A stretch of 7,988 nucleotides of DNA from an uncultured Gemella sp. (lineage in GTDB: Bacteria > Bacillota > Bacilli > Staphylococcales > Gemellaceae): NCBI GenBank assembly GCA_938038035.1, contig CALHQV010000002.1, positions 1 through 7,988 of the forward strand, read 5' to 3'. The notes beneath the pieces were generated by a model. It saw only the letters and a program-made list of their open reading frames with translations. It ran no database searches and was not told the DNA's origin. The translations under genes and the position numbers were made by a program. Of this stretch, positions 1 to 4,535 are shown piece by piece; position 1 is the stretch's first letter, and each line of letters starts with the position of its first letter.

Positions 1-38
1 TAGATTTAACAAAATAGATTTAAAATAAAAGTAAGAAA

Positions 39-64
39 AAGCACCAGTAAAAATACCAGTGCTT
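39..64 (-). terminator. Intrinsic terminator of the leftward transcript
   Basis: Read on the minus strand, this forms an 11-bp stem (AAGCACUGGUA with its partner arm) around a UUUU loop. Two of the pairs are G-U wobbles, and five T's follow at 40-36. On the plus strand the wobble positions become C/A mismatches, so the structure is stable only as minus-strand RNA. This fixes its orientation. Confidence 0.75.
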
Positions 65-89
65 AAGGATCTAATAAAAAATGAATAAT

Positions 90-106
90 TTGTAACGATG
101 TTACAA
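90..106. promoter_or_regulatory. 17-bp palindrome, operator or RNA hairpin
   Basis: TTGTAACGATGTTACAA is a perfect inverted repeat with 7-bp arms and a 3-nt centre. It lies about 20-35 nt downstream of the predicted start of the leftward transcript. As DNA it has the size and symmetry of an operator for a dimeric repressor; as RNA it forms a short hairpin. No regulator gene is present nearby to choose between these. Confidence 0.5.
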
Positions 107-130
107 CAAATAGGATTTATTTATACCTAT

Positions 131-159
131 ATTATACCATATAAATGCTGTTTTATCAA
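131..159 (-). promoter_or_regulatory. Strong leftward sigma-A promoter
   Basis: On the minus strand, TTGATA (159-154) is followed by exactly 17 nt and TATAAT (136-131). A TG extends the -10 element (TGg-TATAAT). This is among the best promoter matches in the window, although no gene follows within the window. The predicted transcription start is near 124. Confidence 0.75.
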
Positions 160-259
160 GGTTTCATGTAATTACTTAAAATTACAAAGAATTTAAACGG
201 CTTCTAAGCGTTCTGATTGTCAAAGGGTGTAATTACATTACCTAACCTTTAAAAGTCTT

Positions 260-287
260 ACCACGTCCATTATATGAGGTGGTTTTT
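260..287 (+). terminator. Terminator-like hairpin upstream of the integrase
   Basis: ACCAC (260-264) pairs with GTGGT (279-283), and an inner CAT/ATG pairing can form. A run of five T's (283-287) follows on the plus strand. It ends about 55 nt before the integrase start and could stop plus-strand transcription from further inside the element, or act as an attenuator. I see no clear promoter between it and the integrase. Confidence 0.45.
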
Positions 288-341
288 AAAATCATTTATT
301 AATTTCTTTGATATGTGCTAGATAGAAAGGAAATGATAAAA

Positions 342-1490
342 ATGATTAAACAATATACAAAAAAGTCAGACGGAAAGAAGTATTATACAGTACATATTTA
401 TCTTGGAAAAGATGAGATCACTGGAAAAGATAGATATACAACTAGACGCGGTTTTAAAACTAGAAAAGAAGCTCTACTTTGTGAAGCTAAGATTAAAACT
501 GAAATAGCTACTAACGGCTTATTAAATACAGATGTTACAACATTTAAAGAAATATATGAATTATGGTACGAGGGTTACCAACATACTATTAAAGAAAGTA
601 CTTTACTAGTCAATCAACATATATTTAATTTATTGCTTGCTAAATTAGAGAATATACAATTAAAAAAACTTACTCTACCTTACTGTCAAAAAATCATAAA
701 CAATTACAGCAAGAGTTTTTCACTTGCTGTGCTCAAAAAAATAAAGATCTATGGTAGCATGATTTTAGATTATGCTGTTAAGATGAAAATTATATACAGT
801 AACCCAATGAAAGATGTACTATTACCTAAGCCAAAAGATGATATTACTTCAGATGATAAGGATAAATATTACTCTAAAGAAGAATTAAAGAAATTTCTTA
901 CTTTAGTTGATAATGAGAACGATATAAAACTTACTGCAATGTTTAGGGTGTTAGCTTTCACTGGTATTCGTAAAGGTGAGTTACAGGCTCTTAACTGGGA
1001 GGATATTGACTTCACCAACAATACAATTAATATAAACAAGACTTTAGCATTGAATACAGAAAAAAAGGTAGTTGTTCAAACTCCAAAAAGTAAAAGTAGT
1101 GTTAGAAATATTAGTATTGATGAGCAAACCGCTAATATTTTAAAACGTTGGAAACTCAAACAAAGAGAAAGATTTTTAATGATAGGTACAAGAGTAAAGA
1201 AACATCAACCTTGTTTTACTGAAGAGGTAACAAACTCTTATTTATACCTTAACTTTATGAATGCTAATTTAAAACGTATTTGTAAAAAACATGATTTTAA
1301 AGAAATTAAAGTACATGGCTTTAGACACACACATTGTAGTTTATTATTTGAAAGTGGCTTCACTATTCAAGAAGTACAAGATAGATTAGGTCACTCTGAC
1401 TTAAAAACAACAATGAGTATTTATGCTCACGTAACAGAAAAACAACGAGATAATATGGCTGATAAATTTGCTAAGTTTATGGCTTTATAA
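342..1490 (+). CDS. int: Tyrosine recombinase / integrase of a mobile element
   Basis: A 382-residue tyrosine-family site-specific recombinase, which integrates and excises a mobile element through a covalent DNA-tyrosine intermediate. Residues about 1-55 form an AP2-like arm-binding domain (KKYYTVHIYLGKDEITGK), about 65-160 a SAM-like core-binding domain, and about 175-370 the catalytic domain. The full catalytic set is visible: R210 (TGIRKGEL), a beta-hairpin Lys at about 249-251 (TPKSKSS), H325 and R328 (HGFRH), H351 (LGHSD) and nucleophile Y361 (SIYAHV). I chose ATG 342 because AAAGGA (326-331) sits 10 nt upstream. A GTG at 315 and an ATG at 333 are in frame, but the first lacks a ribosome binding site and the second sits 1 nt after it. 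The gene converges on rpmG with 79 nt between their stop codons. The length and domain order are those of Tn916-like and temperate phage integrases; no xis gene is visible upstream. It appears intact. Confidence 0.93.
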   Translation: MIKQYTKKSDGKKYYTVHIYLGKDEITGKDRYTTRRGFKTRKEALLCEAKIKTEIATNGLLNTDVTTFKEIYELWYEGYQHTIKESTLLVNQHIFNLLLAKLENIQLKKLTLPYCQKIINNYSKSFSLAVLKKIKIYGSMILDYAVKMKIIYSNPMKDVLLPKPKDDITSDDKDKYYSKEELKKFLTLVDNENDIKLTAMFRVLAFTGIRKGELQALNWEDIDFTNNTININKTLALNTEKKVVVQTPKSKSSVRNISIDEQTANILKRWKLKQRERFLMIGTRVKKHQPCFTEEVTNSYLYLNFMNANLKRICKKHDFKEIKVHGFRHTHCSLLFESGFTIQEVQDRLGHSDLKTTMSIYAHVTEKQRDNMADKFAKFMAL

Positions 1491-1520
1491 TAATTACATT
1501 GTCAAAACATTGTCAAAAGG
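1491..1520. repeat. Tandem 11-bp repeat after int, candidate arm sites
   Basis: ACATTGTCAAA occurs twice in direct tandem (1496-1506 and 1507-1517), directly after the integrase stop codon. Related copies lie upstream of the gene: ATTGTCAAAGG at 216-226, and TAATTACATT at 230-239, which is repeated at 1491-1500. Short direct repeats beside an integrase gene and an element end are typical of arm-type integrase binding sites. That function is inferred here. Confidence 0.45.
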
Positions 1521-1524
1521 CAAA

Positions 1525-1558
1525 ACAAAAAGCCTTAAACGTTGATACTTTAAGGCTT
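1525..1558 (-). terminator. Intrinsic terminator of rpmG
   Basis: AAGCCTTAAA (1530-1539) and TTTAAGGCTT (1549-1558) form a perfect 10-bp stem with a 9-nt loop. On the minus strand the stem is followed by TTTTTGTTTTG, a good U tract for rpmG, whose stop codon is 11 nt upstream. On the plus strand the tail is only CTCTAACTTTA, so it is probably a weaker terminator for int. Confidence 0.8.
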
Positions 1559-1569
1559 CTCTAACTTTA

Positions 1570-1719
1570 TTATTTAGTTTCTCTGTGTAAAGTCACTTTT
1601 TTTAATCTTGGACAGTATTTTTTAAGTTCAATACGGTCTGGATTATTTCTTTTGTTCTTTTTAGTAATGTAGTTTCTGTCACCACATTCTGTACAAGCTA
1701 ATGTTACATTTACGCGCAT
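1570..1719 (-). CDS. rpmG: 50S ribosomal protein L33
   Basis: A 49-residue protein beginning MRVNVTLACTECGDRNYI and ending TLHRETK, the hallmark of L33, a small zinc-ribbon-like protein of the large ribosomal subunit. Three cysteines are present (C9, C12, C36). The position expected for a fourth is Leu (CPRL), as in several Bacilli L33 paralogues that lack the second CxxC. The start is fixed by AGGAGG (1728-1733) 8 nt upstream. It has its own promoter (1775-1803) and terminator (1525-1558). Its 3' end faces the integrase. As I recall, rpmG 3' ends are integration sites for conjugative and mobilizable elements in streptococci, so this copy is probably the chromosomal attachment gene. The reading frame is intact despite the adjacent element. 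Confidence 0.97.
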   Translation of the reverse strand: MRVNVTLACTECGDRNYITKKNKRNNPDRIELKKYCPRLKKVTLHRETK

Positions 1720-1774
1720 TAATATAACCTCCTATAAAATTTAATCTTAACAACTTTTTCATACAACAAAATAT

Positions 1775-1803
1775 ATTATAACATTACTTTATAAATATTT
1801 CTA
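1775..1803 (-). promoter_or_regulatory. Promoter of rpmG
   Basis: On the minus strand, TAGAAA (1803-1798), a 17-nt spacer and TATAAT (1780-1775) line up, with an extended TG one base before the -10. The -35 matches the consensus at four of six positions. The rest of the 1734-1869 gap is very AT-rich, and I see no convincing terminator for the upstream transaldolase gene in it. Confidence 0.6.
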
Positions 1804-1869
1804 GTATAAAATACAAAATTTTTAAATTTTTTTAAAGAAAAATATTTTGACGTAAAAGTATTCTACTGA

Positions 1870-2523
1870 TTATTCACCAAATACTTTATAATAATCTTGT
1901 TTGAATTTTTCAATACCAATATCAGTTAAAGGGTGTTTAACCATTTGTTTAATTACATTATATGGAACAGTAGCAATATCACATCCTAATTTTGCACATT
2001 CTGTAACATGAATTGGATTTCTGACACTTGCTGCAATAATTTGTGTATCAATATCATTATTCGCAAAAATTTCTACTATTTCTTCGATTAATAGTAATCC
2101 ATTGTGAGCAATATCGTCTAATCTACCTAAAAATGGAGATACATATGTTGCTCCTGCTCTTGCTGCTAGTAAAGCTTGAGTTGGGCTAAAGATTAACGTA
2201 ACATTAGTTTTAATTCCCTCTTTTTTCAGTACATTTACTGCTTTAAGACCATCTTCTGTCATCGGAATCTTAACTACCATATTAGGATGAATTTTAGCAA
2301 TTTCTCTAGCTTCTTCTACCATATCTTTCCAATCAGTTGTCGTCGCTTTTACTTCTCCACTTATTGGTCCATCTACAATTGATGCAATCTCCTTAATAAC
2401 CTCCTTAAAATCGCGTCCTTCTTTAGCGATTAAAGATGGGTTAGTTGTAACTCCACAAACTACCCCTAATTCATTAGCATTTTTAATATCTTCTACATTG
2501 GCTGTATCAATAAAAAATTTCAT
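1870..2523 (-). CDS. fsa: Transaldolase / fructose-6-phosphate aldolase family enzyme
   Basis: A 217-residue cytoplasmic class I aldolase of the small transaldolase (TalC/MipB/FSA) family. It acts on sugar phosphates of the pentose phosphate pathway through a Schiff-base lysine. Visible landmarks are D6 (FIDTAN), the VTTNPSL signature at 25-31, E57, the catalytic K85 (VVKIPMTEDG), F131-G133-R134 (SPFLGRLDD) and 164-ASVRN-168. Position 131 is Tyr in the E. coli fructose-6-phosphate aldolase FsaA and Phe in true transaldolases, so Phe here favours transaldolase activity; that is inference from family knowledge. The start at 2523 is supported by the canonical MKFFIDTAN beginning and GAGGGG about 10 nt upstream. 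A longer in-frame extension to 2700 would cross the promoter and is rejected. It is a single-gene unit with its own promoter. Confidence 0.93.
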   Translation of the reverse strand: MKFFIDTANVEDIKNANELGVVCGVTTNPSLIAKEGRDFKEVIKEIASIVDGPISGEVKATTTDWKDMVEEAREIAKIHPNMVVKIPMTEDGLKAVNVLKKEGIKTNVTLIFSPTQALLAARAGATYVSPFLGRLDDIAHNGLLLIEEIVEIFANNDIDTQIIAASVRNPIHVTECAKLGCDIATVPYNVIKQMVKHPLTDIGIEKFKQDYYKVFGE

Positions 2524-2557
2524 TATTATTGTTCCCCTCTCATTTGTTAATACATTA

Positions 2558-2586
2558 ATAATAGCACATTTAAAAAGCGGTTTCAA
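2558..2586 (-). promoter_or_regulatory. Promoter of the transaldolase gene
   Basis: On the minus strand, TTGAAA (2586-2581), a 17-nt spacer and TATTAT (2563-2558) with an extended TGc form a good sigma-A promoter. It places the start near 2551 and gives a leader of about 28 nt. It lies back to back with the rightward promoter at 2618-2646. Confidence 0.7.
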
Positions 2587-2617
2587 ATTTATAGATTTCA
2601 TTGCATATATTTGTTTA

Positions 2618-2646
2618 TTGTTTTTTAATTCAATATATGATAGAAT
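2618..2646 (+). promoter_or_regulatory. Promoter of the small membrane protein gene
   Basis: TTGTTT (2618-2623), a 17-nt spacer and TAGAAT (2641-2646) with an extended TGa (2638-2640). A TATAAT at 2652-2657 is a worse candidate because its start point would fall inside the ribosome binding site at 2659-2664. Confidence 0.55.
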
Positions 2647-2672
2647 AACACTATAATTAGGAGGCAGATTAG

Positions 2673-3032
2673 ATGAAGAAATTTTTAGAAAAAGTACCAT
2701 ATTTAATTTTTTCTTTCTTTTTATTTATAATACTCCCTCTGTGTTCTTACTTTATATCGAATAGATCAGGTATGATAATATTGCTATTGATTATTCTATA
2801 CCCTGTTATTAGTTTTCTAATATCGTTTCTATATGCATATAATAAAGAAGACTTTAGCTATATTTTCTCATTTATTATAGGGATTTTTCACATTATATCT
2901 TGTTTAATTATTTTGAACTTCGATATTCTTATATACGGTTTAGGATATATATTCTTCAGCCTTTGTGGTCAAGGGACTGGATTTTTAATTGGGAAGTTTC
3001 TAAAACATAAAAAAAGAGCTAAACAGAGTTAG
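2673..3032 (+). CDS. Small four-helix membrane protein, unknown function
   Basis: I do not recognise this 119-residue protein. It is very hydrophobic, with four likely membrane segments at about 9-27, 33-56, 62-82 and 84-106. It has a short basic N-terminus (MKKFLEK) and a basic C-terminal tail (KFLKHKKRAKQS), which suggests both ends are cytoplasmic. There is no catalytic motif; the only notable element is a Gly/Cys-rich stretch (LCGQGTGFLIG) in the last helix. It is a real gene on context: AGGAGG (2659-2664) lies 8 nt before the ATG, an extended -10 promoter precedes it, and a strong terminator follows. It is the only chromosomal gene here on the plus strand, divergent from the transaldolase gene and convergent with degV, so no operon partner hints at its role. 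Confidence 0.8.
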   Translation: MKKFLEKVPYLIFSFFLFIILPLCSYFISNRSGMIILLLIILYPVISFLISFLYAYNKEDFSYIFSFIIGIFHIISCLIILNFDILIYGLGYIFFSLCGQGTGFLIGKFLKHKKRAKQS

Positions 3033-3044
3033 TTAAATTCAATA

Positions 3045-3090
3045 AAAAAAGGAGAGGTGTTTTACACAGAGTAATCACTTTTCCTTTTTT
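3045..3090 (+). terminator. Terminator between convergent genes
   Basis: A 15-bp stem forms between 3045-3059 and 3076-3090 with a 16-nt loop. As plus-strand RNA it is fully paired, with two G-U wobbles. As minus-strand RNA the same positions are A/C mismatches. The A run and T run at its ends supply U tracts in both directions. It should stop the membrane protein gene efficiently and the opposing degV gene less well. Confidence 0.8.
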
Positions 3091-3115
3091 ATTATTTTAT
3101 TTAAATATATATGTT

Positions 3116-3958
3116 CTATATTTCATATCCCAAAAGCATTCCGCCTTCTTCTCCATAGAAACTACAAATCCCAGAAGTAGGTACAGCTATAAATTCAATA
3201 TCAGAGAATTTTTCTTTTAATTTTTCTTCTATTTTTTTACATATATTTTCATTATTTCTATGAGTTATTACAGCTCTTCCACCTTTATACCCAGCTTTAA
3301 TCATCTCATCAACTACTGTTGAAATAGCTTTTTTCTCACCACGAACTTTATGTAGTAAGTGTAAAGTTCCTTCATTACTTGCCTCTCCTACCATACGCAT
3401 ATTTAATAATCCCACAACAGCTGCAGCAAGCTTAGATAGTCGTCCATTTTTTACTAAATTATCTACCTTCTCTAGAGAAAAAATAAGTTTTGTATTTTTT
3501 TGATACTCATTCATTTTTGCGACTACTTCATCGAAAGATAATCCTTCTTTAATTAGTTCATTTATCTTAAGAAGAAATAAGTCGTTTTGCCCTCCTGCTG
3601 AGAGAGTATTTACAATATGAATATTGACATCCTCATCTTCTTCTTTTAACATTTTTTCGCCAATTACTGCACTATTATAACTTCCTGACATTCCGCCAGT
3701 TAAAGTTAAAACTATTACATTTTTTGCACCTCTATATGCTGATAGATATGCCTCTGGACTTGGGCAAGCTGATCTTGCTGCTTCTGAACTAGCATACATC
3801 TCACTCATCATTTCATCAATATCTAAATCTAAAGTATCTACATATACCTTATCCTCTATTTGCAATGAAAATGGTACTCTCTCATAAGTAACATTCTCAG
3901 CTTTATTGGGAATTTCTCTAAAATCGCACGCAGTATCAACTACAATCTTCCACTCCAT
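3116..3958 (-). CDS. DegV family protein (fatty-acid-binding fold), divergent
   Basis: A 280-residue DegV/EDD-fold protein. FakB members of this family hold a fatty acid in a buried pocket and present it to the kinase FakA for phospholipid synthesis. Landmarks are DTACD (8-12), a SACPSPE motif (63-69) where the family usually has TSQPS, LTGGMSGSYNSA (86-97) for the carboxylate-binding Ser loop, and VKNGRLSK (169-176). The C-terminus reads SFYGEEGG, where canonical members carry H-x-G-P-G, so the usual ligand-contacting His is absent. The ligand may therefore differ. GGAGG (3965-3969) is 7 nt from the ATG at 3958 but only 3 nt from an adjacent ATG at 3961, so I chose the second Met. The gene follows the DUF1836 gene by about 17 nt and is almost certainly co-transcribed with it. 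No fakA homologue is in the window. Confidence 0.9.
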   Translation of the reverse strand: MEWKIVVDTACDFREIPNKAENVTYERVPFSLQIEDKVYVDTLDLDIDEMMSEMYASSEAARSACPSPEAYLSAYRGAKNVIVLTLTGGMSGSYNSAVIGEKMLKEEDEDVNIHIVNTLSAGGQNDLFLLKINELIKEGLSFDEVVAKMNEYQKNTKLIFSLEKVDNLVKNGRLSKLAAAVVGLLNMRMVGEASNEGTLHLLHKVRGEKKAISTVVDEMIKAGYKGGRAVITHRNNENICKKIEEKLKEKFSDIEFIAVPTSGICSFYGEEGGMLLGYEI

Positions 3959-3977
3959 CATTTACCTCCAAGTGTAT

Positions 3978-4406
3978 TTATTTTAATTTTCCAACTAAAT
4001 CATGTGTTTTTTTATATAATCTTACAGTATCACAAGCTGCAACTATTACATCAGCTAATCCATCTCTCTTTTCTCCATTCATGCACATAACAAAGTTATC
4101 GTACATTTCTTCAGAATTTCCTTCTGAAGTCAGGCTATTTATTGTCTTACTAATTTCTTGAATTGAAAATACATTTTTTAAGCATGTGATAACTATTAAT
4201 CTTGCTAATTGTTTTCGATTATACTTTTTCTTAATCGGTTTATCCAGATGACCATTTTTAACATAATTATTTATCATTGCGGCTGTTAGCCCTTTATCAT
4301 CATCTACAATTGAGGAACTATCTAATTGATTTACGTATAATAACACTTGATCTAAATACAAGTCAAGATTTGGTAATTCAGACCATTTTGGATATACTTT
4401 ATTCAA
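3978..4406 (-). CDS. DUF1836 protein, MerR-like HTH, probable regulator
   Basis: A 142-residue DUF1836 family protein. The family signature is clear: WSELPNLDLYLDQVLLYVN near the N-terminus, then LTAAMINNYVKNGHLDKP followed by KKKYNRKQLARLIVI (about 41-74). That block resembles the winged helix-turn-helix of MerR regulators, with a coiled or helical C-terminal half. A DNA-binding or regulatory role is likely but unproven. It starts at TTG (4406): GGAGG (4414-4418) lies 7 nt upstream, and the only nearby ATG (4420) runs into a stop after five codons. It is the first gene of a two-gene unit with the DegV gene. Its promoter (4443-4471) is bracketed by an 8-bp inverted repeat, which would suit autoregulation. 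Confidence 0.87.
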   Translation of the reverse strand: MNKVYPKWSELPNLDLYLDQVLLYVNQLDSSSIVDDDKGLTAAMINNYVKNGHLDKPIKKKYNRKQLARLIVITCLKNVFSIQEISKTINSLTSEGNSEEMYDNFVMCMNGEKRDGLADVIVAACDTVRLYKKTHDLVGKLK

Positions 4407-4434
4407 ATTTTCACCTCCATTTTATCTAGTTTTG

Positions 4435-4479
4435 ATAATCACATTATATAGTTTTTAAAAATTTTAGTCAAGTGATTAT
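4435..4479. promoter_or_regulatory. Inverted repeat bracketing the DUF1836 promoter
   Basis: ATAATCAC (4435-4442) and GTGATTAT (4472-4479) are perfect 8-bp inverted arms. One lies just downstream of the -10 and the other just upstream of the -35. CAAGTG is also repeated 12 bp apart (4469-4474 and 4481-4486). This layout suits an operator pair for a dimeric repressor, possibly the DUF1836 protein itself. That assignment is inference. Confidence 0.45.
4443..4471 (-). promoter_or_regulatory. Promoter of the DUF1836-degV operon
   Basis: On the minus strand, TTGACT (4471-4466), a 17-nt spacer and TATAAT (4448-4443) give an almost perfect sigma-A promoter. The predicted start is near 4436, so the leader is about 30 nt and carries the GGAGG site. 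Confidence 0.8.
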
Positions 4480-4491
4480 ACAAGTGAAAAT

Positions 4492-4534
4492 AAAAAAGAT
4501 TTTGTAGTATTTACATTTACTACAAAATCTTTTT
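4492..4534 (-). terminator. Intrinsic terminator of the MATE gene
   Basis: A perfect 17-bp stem (4493-4509 with 4518-4534) encloses an 8-nt loop and is followed on the minus strand by a T run and ATTTT. It begins 2 nt after the MATE stop codon and ends about 20 bp before the -35 of the next operon. The A/T-rich stem base could also terminate plus-strand transcription. Confidence 0.88.
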
Positions 4535-4535
4535 A

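Larger units (their letters stand above)
36..124 (-). ncRNA. Candidate small RNA or attenuated leader (~89 nt)
   Basis: A leftward sigma-A promoter (131-159) should start a transcript near 124. It runs through a perfect 7-bp hairpin (90-106) and ends at an intrinsic terminator (36-64). No ATG or plausible coding frame with a ribosome binding site lies between promoter and terminator. The hairpin, the terminator and the short length resemble the antisense or counter-transcript RNAs of mobile elements, but no target is visible. It could instead be an attenuated leader for a gene beyond the left edge of the window. The boundaries are inferred from promoter geometry and the U tract; I recognise no RNA family. 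Confidence 0.5.

Noticed and set aside
1..22. Direct repeat TAGATTTA at 1-8 and 15-22
   Set aside because: Two short AT-rich copies at the window edge; too little context to call an att site, iteron or CRISPR.
315..341. Nine-codon GTG-start extension of the integrase
   Set aside because: No ribosome binding site precedes GTG 315; AAAGGA at 326-331 is correctly spaced for ATG 342.
2652..2657. TATAAT as -10 of the small membrane protein gene
   Set aside because: Its transcription start would fall inside the ribosome binding site and it lacks a -35; TAGAAT at 2641 fits better.
2524..2700. N-terminal extension of the transaldolase gene to 2700
   Set aside because: The family begins at MKFFIDTAN, a good promoter and ribosome binding site lie inside the extension, and it would overlap the divergent membrane protein gene.
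3061..3071. TTTACACAGAG, also present in the 3' end of rpmG (1581-1591, opposite strand), considered as a second attachment core
   Set aside because: Only 11 bp match, it lies in the loop of an ordinary terminator, and no element structure surrounds it; probably chance.
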